DNA of 64,000 bases from Prochlorococcus sp. AG-409-N21 (GCA_003215415.1 QCKK01000001.1:1-64000); one strand, 5' to 3'; shown: positions 1 through 8,843, counted from the stretch's first letter. Numbers and translations are program-made. The notes: generated by a model not told the origin, from the letters alone.

Positions 1-82
1 GCAAAACTATTAAAAGTTCATTCTCCTTTCAACTATCTCTTCTTCTGGTTAATGTCTAATTGAAATTAATCCATCTTTTTCG

Positions 83-1630
83 ATGGGGTCAAGCTGGAAA
101 CGTCTTGGTAAATACCTTTGGGAGACTCAGATCCTTGGGTCAGTTCAGAGCACTCTTTATTGGGATCAAAATACCTCTATGCCTTTTAGGGGAGCATCCT
201 GGCGAGGAGAACAATTAAGTCTTTTAGCTCGTCAACTCCATTCACGGCAGAGCAGTATTGAATATGGAAACTTGATTGAAGATGCGCGTGCAGAATTTGA
301 AAATCAACGACAAAAAGGAAATCTTGTTCCTGCTCAGGTAGAAGAGCATGGTCGCAATTTGTATTTGTTGGAGCAGGATTTTAGAAGACAGAAATCGCTT
401 GACTCAGAGCTTGTCTCGGATTTAGCTAGTGCCAAATCCGAGGGCTATTCCCTTTGGCAGCAAGCGAGAAAGAAGTCGGATTTTTCTATATTTGTTCCGG
501 CACTCCAAAAATTAATCCAACTGCGGCAAGAGGAAGCAAGACAACTTTCGGAACCTAGAAGTTGCTGGGAGACTCTTGCTCAACCCTTCGAACCTGACAT
601 AACACTTGTTCGGATCAAAGAATTATTTAACCCTTTACGAAAGCGTTTGCCCGAGCTTCTTTCTGAGGTAAGAGAATTAAATGAAAGAAGACCCCTTAAT
701 GGTTGGGATCTTTCTGAAAATGACCAACAAAATCTTTGCAACGAACTTTTGAATGAATGGGGTCGAGAAGATGGGATCACATCTATAGCGCGCTCGCCCC
801 ACCCATTTTCTACAACATTGGGCCCTTGTGATTTTCGCTTAACCACTCGTATCGTTAAAGGACAGCCCTTTTCGTGCTTTTTGGCTACTGCACATGAATG
901 GGGGCATTCCCTTTATGAACAGGGATTGCCATGTCAAAGTCATCATTGGTTTGGATGGCCTTTGGGTAAGGCGACATCTATGTCTGTCCATGAGAGCCAA
1001 TCTTTGTTTTGGGAAAATAGAGTTGCTAGAAGTATGGCTTTTTCAGAAAGATGGTGGAAAAGATTTGCCAATGTAGGGGCGCCTATTAATTGCAGTGAGG
1101 AATTGTGGAGGTTGATGAATCCATTAATTCCTGGCTTGACAAGGGTTGAAGCAGATGAATTGAGTTATGGCTTGCACATACTTATTAGGACTGATCTCGA
1201 AATAGCACTGTTGGAACAGGGGCTAGAAGTAGAAGCTTTACCTTCTGAATGGAATTTGAGATATAAGGAATTAATAGGAATCACTCCAGGTAATGATAAA
1301 GAGGGTTGCCTACAGGATGTTCATTGGAGTGAAGGCCTCTTTGGTTATTTCCCTTCCTATTTATTGGGGCATTTGATCAGTGCTCAATTAGCTGAGTCAA
1401 TGAATAAAGACTTTGAAGACCATTCAAATGCTTCTTCAACTATTGACGGATTAATAGAAAATGGGAAAGAGTCAACTCTTCTAGATTGGTTGAGAAATAA
1501 TGTTCATTGTCATGGAAGACAGTTGAATGCGGAACAACTAGTTCAAAAAGTTACCGAGAAGAGACTGTCTAGTGAGCCATTCCTTAAATACTTAGAGAAT
1601 AAGGTCAAGAATTTGATGGCTCTTCCGTAG
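83..1630 (+). CDS. M32 carboxypeptidase Taq-type metallopeptidase
   Basis: A cytoplasmic zinc carboxypeptidase that removes C-terminal residues from peptides; the family is named after the Thermus aquaticus enzyme. The 515 residues match the usual family length of about 500. The zinc motif HEWGH is at residues 271-275. Upstream is the M32 hallmark beginning HPFSTT and ending in TTR, and downstream is HESQSLFWEN, which holds the third zinc-ligand glutamate. No signal peptide is visible. The ATG at 83 is used because the N-terminus (LSSVQS-like and YWDQNTSMP) aligns with family members from there. The gene lies 26 bases upstream of ppa on the same strand and may be co-transcribed with it. Its in vivo substrates are unknown. 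Confidence 0.93.
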   Translation: MGSSWKRLGKYLWETQILGSVQSTLYWDQNTSMPFRGASWRGEQLSLLARQLHSRQSSIEYGNLIEDARAEFENQRQKGNLVPAQVEEHGRNLYLLEQDFRRQKSLDSELVSDLASAKSEGYSLWQQARKKSDFSIFVPALQKLIQLRQEEARQLSEPRSCWETLAQPFEPDITLVRIKELFNPLRKRLPELLSEVRELNERRPLNGWDLSENDQQNLCNELLNEWGREDGITSIARSPHPFSTTLGPCDFRLTTRIVKGQPFSCFLATAHEWGHSLYEQGLPCQSHHWFGWPLGKATSMSVHESQSLFWENRVARSMAFSERWWKRFANVGAPINCSEELWRLMNPLIPGLTRVEADELSYGLHILIRTDLEIALLEQGLEVEALPSEWNLRYKELIGITPGNDKEGCLQDVHWSEGLFGYFPSYLLGHLISAQLAESMNKDFEDHSNASSTIDGLIENGKESTLLDWLRNNVHCHGRQLNAEQLVQKVTEKRLSSEPFLKYLENKVKNLMALP

Positions 1631-1656
1631 GATGCCAGCGCCGGCTTAATTTTCAT

Positions 1657-2244
1657 ATGGCAAATCTCGAACAGGCTCCAAGCAGAAGCATGCCCAACTT
1701 GCTTCATGTTTTGCCGCCCTTTTCTGATGAATCAGAATTAAGGCTAAATGCCATTGTTGAGCTCAACTCTCAAACTATCAACAAATATGAGTTGATTACA
1801 GAAACTGGTCATTTAAAACTTGATCGAGTTGGATACTCTTCTCTTGCTTATCCATTTGCTTATGGATGCATACCTAGAACTTGGGATGAAGATGGGGATC
1901 CATTAGATATAGAGATCGTTGGTGTAACAGAGCCTTTAATACCTGGATCAATAGTTGAAGCTAGGATTATTGGTGTTATGACTTTTGATGATGGTGGAGA
2001 AGTAGATGACAAGGTTATTGCTGTTCTGGCCGATGACAAGCGAATGGATCACATAACTAGCTTTGAAGATTTAGGTGATCACTGGCAGATAGAAACCAAG
2101 TATTATTGGGAGCATTATAAGGATCTTAAAAAGCCAGGCACTTGTTCAGTTAATGCCTTCTTAGGTATTGATAAAGCAGTCGAAATTATAAAATCTTGTG
2201 AGGCTAGATATCTGTCTGAAATTGAGCCAAAATTGATTGGCTAA
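1657..2244 (+). CDS. ppa: Inorganic pyrophosphatase (family I)
   Basis: Soluble Mg-dependent enzyme that hydrolyses pyrophosphate to two phosphates and so pulls biosynthetic reactions forward. The family I signature DEDGDPLDI is near residues 75-83, with further acidic metal ligands in FDDGGEVDDK. Length 195 aa, with the C-terminal extension seen in marine cyanobacteria. The ATG at 1657 follows the M32 peptidase after 26 bases. The 3' end is unusual: a second open frame, -1 relative to ppa, runs from 2226 through the ppa stop into YjbQ-like sequence. The run AAAA at 2229-2232 inside the last ppa codons is a possible slip site; see the YjbQ entry. Confidence 0.95.
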   Translation: MANLEQAPSRSMPNLLHVLPPFSDESELRLNAIVELNSQTINKYELITETGHLKLDRVGYSSLAYPFAYGCIPRTWDEDGDPLDIEIVGVTEPLIPGSIVEARIIGVMTFDDGGEVDDKVIAVLADDKRMDHITSFEDLGDHWQIETKYYWEHYKDLKKPGTCSVNAFLGIDKAVEIIKSCEARYLSEIEPKLIG

Positions 2245-2330
2245 GTATTGGAATAGAGGTTGGCATAATTCAACTCACTCTTCTTCATACCAGTGCAAGC
2301 TTAACTATTAATGAAAATGCAGACCCAAGG

Positions 2331-2630
2331 GTGTTGAAAGATCTTAATGGATACATTCGCGCCTTAGTCCCAGAAGAAGGTTATCGATCAATATCCGGCA
2401 CAGGACAAATGAAAAATTATCTCCATTGTGAAGAAGGATCGGATGATATGCCTGCCCATATAAGGACATCACTTACCAGTACTACACTTGGCCTAAGCAT
2501 TCATTCAGGAAAACTCCTATTAGGAACCTGGCAAGCTATTTATCTTTGGGAACATCGAAGTACTGGTTCATTCCGCAAACTTGCTATTCACGCAATTGGT
2601 GACTTTGAGAATTCCAACAAAAATAGATAA
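2331..2630 (+). CDS. YjbQ/UPF0047 family protein, 5'-truncated or with a non-standard start
   Basis: Small beta-rich protein of the YjbQ (UPF0047) family, members of which have weak thiamine-phosphate synthase activity. The family pattern is clear: DDMPAHIRTSL and GTWQAIYLWEHR. From the first usable start (GTG 2331) the product is only 99 aa, against about 138 for the E. coli member. However, the open frame extends back to 2226 and the bases 2247-2330 encode strongly family-like sequence (LLHTSASLTINENADP). No ATG, GTG or TTG occurs in 2226-2330. Roughly the first 30 family residues are missing because ppa occupies that DNA. It is either a decaying gene, one started at ATT/ATA, or a product reached by -1 frameshift from ppa. 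Confidence 0.65.
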   Translation: MLKDLNGYIRALVPEEGYRSISGTGQMKNYLHCEEGSDDMPAHIRTSLTSTTLGLSIHSGKLLLGTWQAIYLWEHRSTGSFRKLAIHAIGDFENSNKNR

Positions 2631-2683
2631 TTAGACTTATTTTGATATTTATTTAAAATAAGTTTTTTTTAAATAAGCAAGCA

Positions 2684-2974
2684 ATGCCATCAACTACTCC
2701 CAAGCTGCTTAACAAAGAAGAAAGGATAGAATTATCCAAATCACTTCCAGATTGGGAAATAAATACAGATCGGATTTCTAAAACATTCTTTTTTGAGAAT
2801 TTCGTTCAAGCCTTTGGGTTTATGGCAAAGGTTGCTCTAATCGCAGAATCAATGAATCATCACCCAAATTGGTTCAATGCTTATTCTTCAGTAAAAATAG
2901 ACTTAACCTCTCATGACCTGGGAGGGTTAAGCATTAGAGACGTTGAGCTAGCAAAAGCAATTAATAAAATCTAG
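2684..2974 (+). CDS. phhB: Pterin-4a-carbinolamine dehydratase
   Basis: Dehydrates 4a-hydroxytetrahydropterin and so recycles pterin cofactors. Cyanobacterial copies often lack an obvious partner hydroxylase and may have another pterin role. The 96-residue length is typical. The active-site pattern is visible as MNHHPNW near residues 66-72, followed by the [14 protein letters not shown] segment that carries the third conserved histidine and the terminal helix. It begins at ATG 2684, after a 53-base AT-rich gap. It is probably an independent cytosolic gene; the His-rich CobW gene follows 90 bases downstream on the same strand. Confidence 0.93.
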   Translation: MPSTTPKLLNKEERIELSKSLPDWEINTDRISKTFFFENFVQAFGFMAKVALIAESMNHHPNWFNAYSSVKIDLTSHDLGGLSIRDVELAKAINKI

Positions 2975-3064
2975 AGAAAGTTACTAACTAATCATATCCT
3001 GTTATTATTGTCTATATTGAGTGAGCACATCTAGCTAAATCAAATTAAAAGCTCCAGATCATTT

Positions 3065-4156
3065 ATGCAAAAATCAAACAAACAAACAAAATCCCCATCA
3101 TCAGGGAGCAAAATCTTTGAACAATCATCAGCCATCCCAGTTACAATTTTAACTGGTTTCTTAGGGGCGGGAAAAACCACATTACTGAATCACATATTAA
3201 ATAATCAGCAAGGAATTAGAACAGCTGTATTGGTAAATGAGTTTGGAGAAATTGGAATAGACAATGAATTAATTATTAGCAGTGGAGAAGATATGGTGGA
3301 GCTAAGTAATGGTTGCATTTGTTGCTCAATAAATGGTGAATTAGTTAATGCAGTTGATAGATTATTAGAGAATTCGACCCAAATTGACTATCTGGTGGTA
3401 GAAACGACAGGCCTTGCAGATCCATTACCAGTAGCAATGACTTTTCTCGGTACCGAACTAAGAGACCAGACTCGTCTTGATTCAATAATTACATTAATTG
3501 ATGCAGACAACTTTGATGAAAGACTAATAGAAAGTCCACTTGCGAGATCACAGATTATGTATGGCGATATAATTCTCATTAACAAGTGTGATCTAGTAGA
3601 TGAGGGGAAAATATTAAATATCGAGTCAAATTTAAATAGTATCAAAAGAGAAGCAAGGGTTCTAAAATGTATAAATGGAGAGGTATCCTTACCTTTGATA
3701 ATGAGTGTAGGCCTCTTTGAAACTGACAAGGTAGTAAACAATAAAGAAATTAATAGCAAGAAAAATATTAAACATGAACATGAACATGAACATGAACATG
3801 TTCATGAACATGAACATGAACATGAACATGAACATGATAAGGATATTGGCATTGAAGGCTTTACTTCAATTTCCTTTAAATCTGATTCTCCATTCTCGTT
3901 AAGAAAGTTTCAGAATTTTCTTGACAATCAACTCTGTTCAGATGTATATCGAGCCAAAGGCATTCTTTGGTTTAATGAAAGCGAAAGGCGACATATTTTT
4001 CATCTAGCTGGAAAACGGTTCTCAATTGATGATAGTGACTGGCCTGGACAGCGAAAAAATCAATTGGTGTTAATTGGGCAAAATTTAGATCACTCACAAA
4101 TCATGCAGCAACTCGAGGCTTGCATAGAAGAAAATTCATCCATCACCCTTAATTAA
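3065..4156 (+). CDS. CobW/COG0523 metallochaperone GTPase with His-rich linker
   Basis: A G3E-family P-loop GTPase of the COG0523 type, which inserts or delivers metals (Zn or Co) to client proteins. Walker A GFLGAGKT is at residues 31-38, the metal-binding CICC at 84-87, and the G4 motif NKCD near 174. A histidine/glutamate block (alternating His-Glu, about residues 236-258) joins the GTPase to the C-terminal CobW domain, which starts around residue 270. Such His-rich linkers are typical of zinc-responsive members. The true metal cannot be read from sequence, and cobalamin synthesis is less likely because no cob genes are nearby. The start is ATG 3065. The linker is encoded by a hexanucleotide repeat listed separately. 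Confidence 0.9.
   Translation: MQKSNKQTKSPSSGSKIFEQSSAIPVTILTGFLGAGKTTLLNHILNNQQGIRTAVLVNEFGEIGIDNELIISSGEDMVELSNGCICCSINGELVNAVDRLLENSTQIDYLVVETTGLADPLPVAMTFLGTELRDQTRLDSIITLIDADNFDERLIESPLARSQIMYGDIILINKCDLVDEGKILNIESNLNSIKREARVLKCINGEVSLPLIMSVGLFETDKVVNNKEINSKKNIKHEHEHEHEHVHEHEHEHEHEHDKDIGIEGFTSISFKSDSPFSLRKFQNFLDNQLCSDVYRAKGILWFNESERRHIFHLAGKRFSIDDSDWPGQRKNQLVLIGQNLDHSQIMQQLEACIEENSSITLN
3773..3838 (+). repeat. Hexanucleotide CATGAA tandem repeat in CobW gene
   Basis: Eleven successive 6-base units of CATGAA, with one CATGTT variant (fifth unit, 3797-3802) and a terminal CATGAT, encode the alternating His-Glu metal-binding linker. Unit length is a multiple of three, so slippage would change linker length without breaking the frame. 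Confidence 0.93.
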
Positions 4157-4268
4157 AAGCAATTCTACCTACTGCACCTATTCCACCTTTGACCCTATTA
4201 ATTCCTTTCAAAATCTTTGATCTCGCTTCTATTAAAAGATAAATGGCTAGGTGCCCGAGCAATTTCAA
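4149..4268 (-). CDS. Possible 39-aa ORF
   Basis: A reverse-strand frame starting at TTG 4268 encodes a 39-residue basic peptide (begins [12 protein letters not shown], ends GRIAFN) and overlaps the last codons of the CobW gene. Its amino-acid composition looks more protein-like than its surroundings, but there is no clear Shine-Dalgarno and no recognised family. The 4157-4364 interval contains no better candidate. Confidence 0.2.
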   Translation of the reverse strand: MKLLGHLAIYLLIEARSKILKGINRVKGGIGAVGRIAFN

Positions 4269-4364
4269 TTGATTAATAAATATCCTGACTTTTTACAAAA
4301 TCCATCTTTTTATACATCTCTAAACTCAATTTATGTCTAAGGTGGCATTTGCTCTAAGAGGGCC

Positions 4365-4511
4365 ATGCTTCAACTATTGATCGCTATAACAGCAATTTGC
4401 CTTTTGATGCTTGCCCTGGCTTTATTAGAAGATTCTGACGATGACAACAGGGGGGGAGGACTCATGGAGCCAGCTCTCATTCCTATTCCTACCCGGGAGA
4501 AGGACAGCTGA
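4365..4511 (+). CDS. Small single-span membrane protein (48 aa) upstream of futB
   Basis: Starts at ATG 4365 behind a purine-rich AGAGGG. The first 21 residues are a hydrophobic helix (QLLIAITAICLLMLALALL), followed by an acidic DSDDD stretch and a short proline-rich tail. The TGA stop (4509-4511) overlaps the proposed CTG start of futB by two bases, which suggests translational coupling. No named family is recognised. An inner-membrane location is inferred from the helix. It could be an accessory peptide of the iron permease or simply a leader ORF. Confidence 0.6.
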   Translation: MLQLLIAITAICLLMLALALLEDSDDDNRGGGLMEPALIPIPTREKDS

Positions 4512-6115
4512 AACCAAATAATTCCACAAATATTCTTCGATTTAAGAAATCACGTTCATTAGGAGCCATCTCGAGAGAAAGAGATTTCCAACCCAGCAGA
4601 AAGATTTTAAGGATTAGTGCTGTTTTCCTTGCTCTAATAGCTATTTGGCCATTCCTTGGACTTCTTCAAGAAGGGCTAAGTGGATTAGTGCGTGGATCAT
4701 CAAGCTTAGGAATAGATGGAGTGAAGCAAATAAAGGGAACAATTTCACTTGTTCTCTTTACAGGGTTTGCAGGAGGTTGCATAGGAACTATTAACGGTTG
4801 GCTTCTTTCTAACTGCAGATTTCCAGGTAGAAAAATTTTAAGAATCGCTCAGCTTTTACCACTTGCATCACCTGCATACCTTCTTTCTGCAACTTTGATT
4901 GATTTAGGAAGCATTAATGCCATTCGCATTTATGGAATGGGATGGGCAGTATTTGTAATGTCAATTACTACTTACCCATACGTCTTCCTCCTTAGTACAG
5001 AAAGTTTCGCCATCTGCGGGAAGCGACAACTTGAAGCCTGTCGCAGTCTTGGTGTTGGTCCATGGAAAAGCTTTCAAAGAATCGCGCTGCCAATGGCTAT
5101 GCCAGCAATAGGGGCTGGGATTGCACTAATGAGCATGGAGGTTATTAATGAACTTGGAGCCGTTCAACTTCTAAATGTCCCAAGTATCTCCGCTGGAATA
5201 GTTGAAAATTGGCTCGCGAGTGGAGATCCTGCTGGAGCAATTGGCCTTGCTTTGATTGCACTATCAATAGTTTTCTCATTAGTTGCCTACGAAAAAAGCT
5301 TAAGAAGGCGAAGTAAGAGATGGACAGAAGGAGTGGCAGGCGGAGAAGCCCCTGAATGGCAATTAAAAGGATTACGTGCGTTCATAGCACAATGTTTTGG
5401 CTTAATTCCTCCTGTATTAGCAATAGGAATACCCGTTATCTGGGCAGGGTTAAATATTGATCAACTTCATCAACAAATTGATTTAGAGCTGTTACTACTT
5501 TCGGCAAGGAGCCTCGGACTAGCCCTAGCAGCTGCCTTTTTAGCAGTTCTAGCTGCTCTTCTTCTGACTATCGCCAAAAGATGGGATTCGAAAAAATGGT
5601 TACATAGTCTTACCTTCTTAGCAGGAATTGGATATGCAATCCCAGGAGCAGTATTAGCTCTAGCAATTCAATCTTTTGGTGGACCACCTTGGAATCTTGC
5701 TCCAGTCATCTTATTACTTTGGGGATACAGTATTAGATTCTTAGCAGTAGCAAAAGGTGGCCTAGATGCAGCATTTGAAAGGCTATCCCCAAGTCTTGAT
5801 GAAGCTGCAACTGGACTTGGTTGCAAATGGTTAGAGATCCTTCAAAAGATTCATCTACCACTACTAAAAGGTCCAATTGCAGTAGGTGCACTTCTTGTAT
5901 TTGTTGATACTTTAAAGGAACTTCCATTAACTTTTATACTCCGACCCTTTGATTTTGATACCCTTTCCGTCCGTATTTACCAATATGCAAGTGACGAAAG
6001 GATGGCCGAATCAATTCTACCAGCCTTAATAATACTTTCTTTAGGATTAATAGCTTCTATGGCATTAATACCAAGTCTTGATCATGGCGATAATATAAAT
6101 CAGTCAAAGAATTAA
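4508..6115 (+). CDS. futB: Fe(III) ABC transporter permease, FutB type
   Basis: Inner-membrane permease of a ferric iron importer, with the usual duplicated binding-protein-dependent permease domain. Both EAA-type loops that contact the ATPase are visible: LEACRSLGVGPWKSF in the first half and LDEAATGLGCKWLEI in the second. Many hydrophobic helices are present. The first conventional start is GTG 4688 (475 aa), but the frame is open back to 4445 and contains the expected first helix (ISAVFLALIAIWPF) upstream of 4688. The only plausible initiator there is CTG 4508, preceded by GGAG and AAGGA, giving about 535 aa, the normal family size. The binding protein FutA is at 38.2 kb. The ATPase is not in the window. 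Confidence 0.85.
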   Translation: MKPNNSTNILRFKKSRSLGAISRERDFQPSRKILRISAVFLALIAIWPFLGLLQEGLSGLVRGSSSLGIDGVKQIKGTISLVLFTGFAGGCIGTINGWLLSNCRFPGRKILRIAQLLPLASPAYLLSATLIDLGSINAIRIYGMGWAVFVMSITTYPYVFLLSTESFAICGKRQLEACRSLGVGPWKSFQRIALPMAMPAIGAGIALMSMEVINELGAVQLLNVPSISAGIVENWLASGDPAGAIGLALIALSIVFSLVAYEKSLRRRSKRWTEGVAGGEAPEWQLKGLRAFIAQCFGLIPPVLAIGIPVIWAGLNIDQLHQQIDLELLLLSARSLGLALAAAFLAVLAALLLTIAKRWDSKKWLHSLTFLAGIGYAIPGAVLALAIQSFGGPPWNLAPVILLLWGYSIRFLAVAKGGLDAAFERLSPSLDEAATGLGCKWLEILQKIHLPLLKGPIAVGALLVFVDTLKELPLTFILRPFDFDTLSVRIYQYASDERMAESILPALIILSLGLIASMALIPSLDHGDNINQSKN

Positions 6116-6160
6116 TAAATGCTCAGGTTTTGAGAATAGAAGAGAAAAGAGAATGTATTA

Positions 6161-6202
6161 AGACATAAAAAAAACCCCTTTAAAGGGGTTTTTTTTATGT
6201 CT
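6161..6202. terminator. Bidirectional intrinsic terminator (perfect 42-bp palindrome)
   Basis: A perfect inverted repeat of 21 + 21 bases with A8-CCCC-TTT as its core arm. Read from either strand it gives a GC-containing stem followed by a run of eight T. It sits between the convergent futB (stop 6115) and the DUF4278 gene (stop 6213) and can serve both. Confidence 0.9.
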
Positions 6203-6212
6203 CTTCCTAAAA

Positions 6213-6386
6213 CTATTTTAGGTAAGCAACACCACGATAAGTTAATGAAGATGTTGACTTGATTGAAGCATCTTTTCTTCTTTTAAGGTAATTGTGTCTG
6301 CGATAAGTCAACTCAACCATTTGCGTAGGCTCAGTTGCCTCATGTTGAGTGTACTGCTTGCCTCTGTAGATAAGAGTAGAAGTCAT
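6213..6386 (-). CDS. DUF4278 family small protein
   Basis: A 57-residue protein with the DUF4278 pattern, in which a short YRG(K/x)xY motif is repeated: LIYRGKQYTQ at the N-terminus, LTYRRHNY in the middle and LTYRGVAYLK at the C-terminus. The family is widespread in cyanobacteria and has no known function. ATG 6386 is two bases downstream of the stop of the 50-aa gene on the same strand, so the two likely form an operon. It ends just before the bidirectional terminator. Confidence 0.8.
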   Translation of the reverse strand: MTSTLIYRGKQYTQHEATEPTQMVELTYRRHNYLKRRKDASIKSTSSLTYRGVAYLK

Positions 6387-6388
6387 GA

Positions 6389-6541
6389 CTAAGAGTCCAA
6401 CAAGTTGTCCAGGTCCCCGTTCCTTGGCCTAGATCGAACTGCGCCTTGGGAAAACCAAGGTGAACGCTTGGTAGCGGTTGCTACAAACTTATTTTGACCC
6501 ATAGAGGCAAAGAATGGTCGTTCACCGTGATACAAAAACAT
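6389..6541 (-). CDS. Small conserved-looking basic protein (50 aa)
   Basis: ATG at 6541, stop at 6389-6391. The product begins MFLYHGERPFFASMG and ends NGDLDNLLDS, with a basic middle (TKRSPWFSQGAVRSRP). Codon use and the unbroken tandem arrangement with the DUF4278 gene (2-base gap) support it as a real gene. An internal ATG at residue 13 is an alternative start. I do not recognise a family. The DNA is noticeably less AT-rich than its flanks and contains short hairpins (around 6464-6480). Confidence 0.6.
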   Translation of the reverse strand: MFLYHGERPFFASMGQNKFVATATKRSPWFSQGAVRSRPRNGDLDNLLDS

Positions 6542-6618
6542 AATTTTTTTCAATTCTTCTAATTTTGGATCCTATATGGACCAAAAGATCTTGCGAAGAC
6601 TATGAAGCAATCAAATGG

Positions 6619-7614
6619 TTATGGTTTTGTATTTCTTTTAAAGAATCTTTTTTCAAATGATCGATTAATAGGTAAAAAAACGGGTGCCATAACATCTGAA
6701 ATTATTGCCACAACTCGATAGCAAAGCAAAACAGCCAACAAAGAAGCTTTGGGAATAAAAGGAAACTCGGTCAAGCGAATCAAAAAAATCGATTCAAATA
6801 CACCTACACCGCCAGGCGCTCCAGGCACAACAAGTCCCACTGTCCAAGCAAGAGCAAAGGCTGAGCACCATGAGCCAATAGGAATAGTTGAACCTAAAGA
6901 GAAAGCATTTAGACAGCACCAAAAGCCTCCAAAACGAAAGGCAAAAAAAAGCATCTCAACAAAAAGTGGAGTCCACGGATATTTGCTACTAACAGGATCT
7001 AAGAGACATGGTTTAGAAAGATTTATGTTGGGATCCGCTTTCTTAATCTGTTTAAATTTAATATTTTCAATCTTCCTTAATAACGGTTCTCGCAGTTTTG
7101 GAAGAAGCAGCAAACAAGGTATAAAGCAAATGAATGAGATGCCAGACTGCCATCCACCTAAAGAGACAAAAATCAATGCAGCAATTGACATCAAGATTGG
7201 CTCTAGGAAAACAGCAGTTAATGCATTTTTAGAGCCTAGGCTAATATTTAATTCCCGAATTCTCGCAACAAAATGCCAAATACCTCCGGGCAAATACTTA
7301 AATAAATTAGTTCTTAAATAAAGAGTGATATAAGAAGTTCTAATTGGTTTATTACCGAGCCAAAAAATTAGGGTTTGCCAGGCATAAGCATTTATCCACA
7401 TACTTAATATGCTAAATAAAATTCCTATAGCAAGCCATTTTAAAGCAAGTTGATTCAAGGATACTTGAACTAATTTATCTGAATTGTTAGTTATTGAAAG
7501 AAGAATAAATGTAAAGCTAACTAATGTTACCCACAAACGAATTCCACCTGGGAAAGAAACCCAAGGCTTAAATAAAGCAATCCGTTGAATTTTTCTTATA
7601 AAAAAATTCTTCAC
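6619..7614 (-). CDS. UPF0104 / lysylphosphatidylglycerol-synthase-TM family membrane protein
   Basis: A polytopic inner-membrane protein of COG0392 with about eight hydrophobic segments and the C-terminal block VVPGAPGGVGVFESIFL that is characteristic of the flippase-like domain of MprF. No aminoacyl-transferase domain is attached, so function is limited to a guess at lipid or polyprenyl transport. GTG 7614 overlaps the TGA of larC in a GTGA junction, with GAGGAG eight bases upstream. This is better supported than the further GTG at 7623. It is co-transcribed and probably translationally coupled with larC. Confidence 0.8.
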   Translation of the reverse strand: MKNFFIRKIQRIALFKPWVSFPGGIRLWVTLVSFTFILLSITNNSDKLVQVSLNQLALKWLAIGILFSILSMWINAYAWQTLIFWLGNKPIRTSYITLYLRTNLFKYLPGGIWHFVARIRELNISLGSKNALTAVFLEPILMSIAALIFVSLGGWQSGISFICFIPCLLLLPKLREPLLRKIENIKFKQIKKADPNINLSKPCLLDPVSSKYPWTPLFVEMLFFAFRFGGFWCCLNAFSLGSTIPIGSWCSAFALAWTVGLVVPGAPGGVGVFESIFLIRLTEFPFIPKASLLAVLLCYRVVAIISDVMAPVFLPINRSFEKRFFKRNTKP

Positions 7615-8843
7615 CAGTACCACTCCTCTTCTGGTACAAAAGTCTTTGAAGACAATATTACTTCTCCACGAACTTCTCCTAAAAAATTTCCTGTTTCAGA
7701 ACTAATTTTTACCAAATCATCATGTTCAGGTTTAAGTAATAATTTACCATCTGGCATTTGGACTTGTTTAAACCGAACCTTTCCATATGATGTTATACAA
7801 AATCCATTTCTTCTTTTCAGCACCCATCGTTGTTCTGAACGTTCCCTTACTCCTAATGTAGTTGAATTCAAGTACCATGCCAATCTAAGTCTTTCAGCCT
7901 TTTCAGGGCGTACCAAAGCAGAGATATTTACACCTTGCCTACCTTTTTTCATTATTACTTGACTAGTAGCCACATCAATTGCACCTTTAGCCCTCAAGCT
8001 AGTAACCAAAAAGGCAAGATCTTCAGCAGTTGCATCATCAATCCATGCTTCTTGAATAATTATTTCTTGAGGTTTAATCAATTCAGAAGAAGATGATATC
8101 TGATCGGATATTGGCGAATTAAGATCACAAATTCTTAATATGTTGGGACAATTCAAATCACGAGTTCCAATACCAATTCCAACAGATTGCACATCCCAAA
8201 ATGAGGGCTTTCCAAAAGTATTGGCCAGTACGGCCATTAATGCAATACCAGTAGGAGTAGTTAATTCTCCTTCCGAAATATCCTCTCCTCCAACTAAAGA
8301 AATTTGGTATTTCCTGGCTATCTCAAGCACTGCTGGAACAGGCAAAGGTAAAAGTCCGTGAGAAGTATTCACTCTCCCATGACCAGCAGGAGGAAAGTTA
8401 CAAATAATTCTTTCTGGAGATAAATGCTCAACCGCAGAACATACACCTACAATATCTACTAACGCATCTATAGCTCCAAGTTCGTGAAAATGAACCTCCT
8501 CAATGCTATGTCCATGAACTTTTGATTCTGCTTCTGCAAGAGTATTGAAGACTTCATAAACTCTTTTTTTTAGACTATATGACCAAGATGCCTGATTAAT
8601 CATTTCTTTTATATCTTTCCAACAACGAAAAGGAGAATCCAATTCAGTATTCTCAACAACAGCTCTTAATCCTCTAAGTCCATAGCTTTTAGTCTCTTTT
8701 ACTTTTATAGAATAAGATTGTCTTAATCCCATAGTCGATAAAGGAATATCAATAACTTCTTTAGGTACTCCCAAATCCAAAAAGGCCGCAAGGAGCATAT
8801 CTCCAGCCAATCCAGTCGGGCAATCGATAAACAAATTCTTCAT
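7611..8843 (-). CDS. larC: Nickel-pincer cofactor biosynthesis protein LarC (DUF111)
   Basis: A 410-aa member of the LarC/DUF111 family. In lactobacilli LarC inserts nickel into the pyridinium dithiocarboxylate nucleotide to give the pincer cofactor of lactate racemase and related enzymes. The family pattern is visible: N-terminal DCPTGLAGDMLLAAFLDLG, the HxHxxExGAxD-type stretch (VHFHELGAIDALVDIVG), and TTPTGIALMAVL. ATG 8843 gives the correct N-terminus. Partners LarB and LarE are not in the window, so the cofactor and client enzyme in this organism remain open. It overlaps the downstream UPF0104 gene. Confidence 0.88.
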   Translation of the reverse strand: MKNLFIDCPTGLAGDMLLAAFLDLGVPKEVIDIPLSTMGLRQSYSIKVKETKSYGLRGLRAVVENTELDSPFRCWKDIKEMINQASWSYSLKKRVYEVFNTLAEAESKVHGHSIEEVHFHELGAIDALVDIVGVCSAVEHLSPERIICNFPPAGHGRVNTSHGLLPLPVPAVLEIARKYQISLVGGEDISEGELTTPTGIALMAVLANTFGKPSFWDVQSVGIGIGTRDLNCPNILRICDLNSPISDQISSSSELIKPQEIIIQEAWIDDATAEDLAFLVTSLRAKGAIDVATSQVIMKKGRQGVNISALVRPEKAERLRLAWYLNSTTLGVRERSEQRWVLKRRNGFCITSYGKVRFKQVQMPDGKLLLKPEHDDLVKISSETGNFLGEVRGEVILSSKTFVPEEEWYW

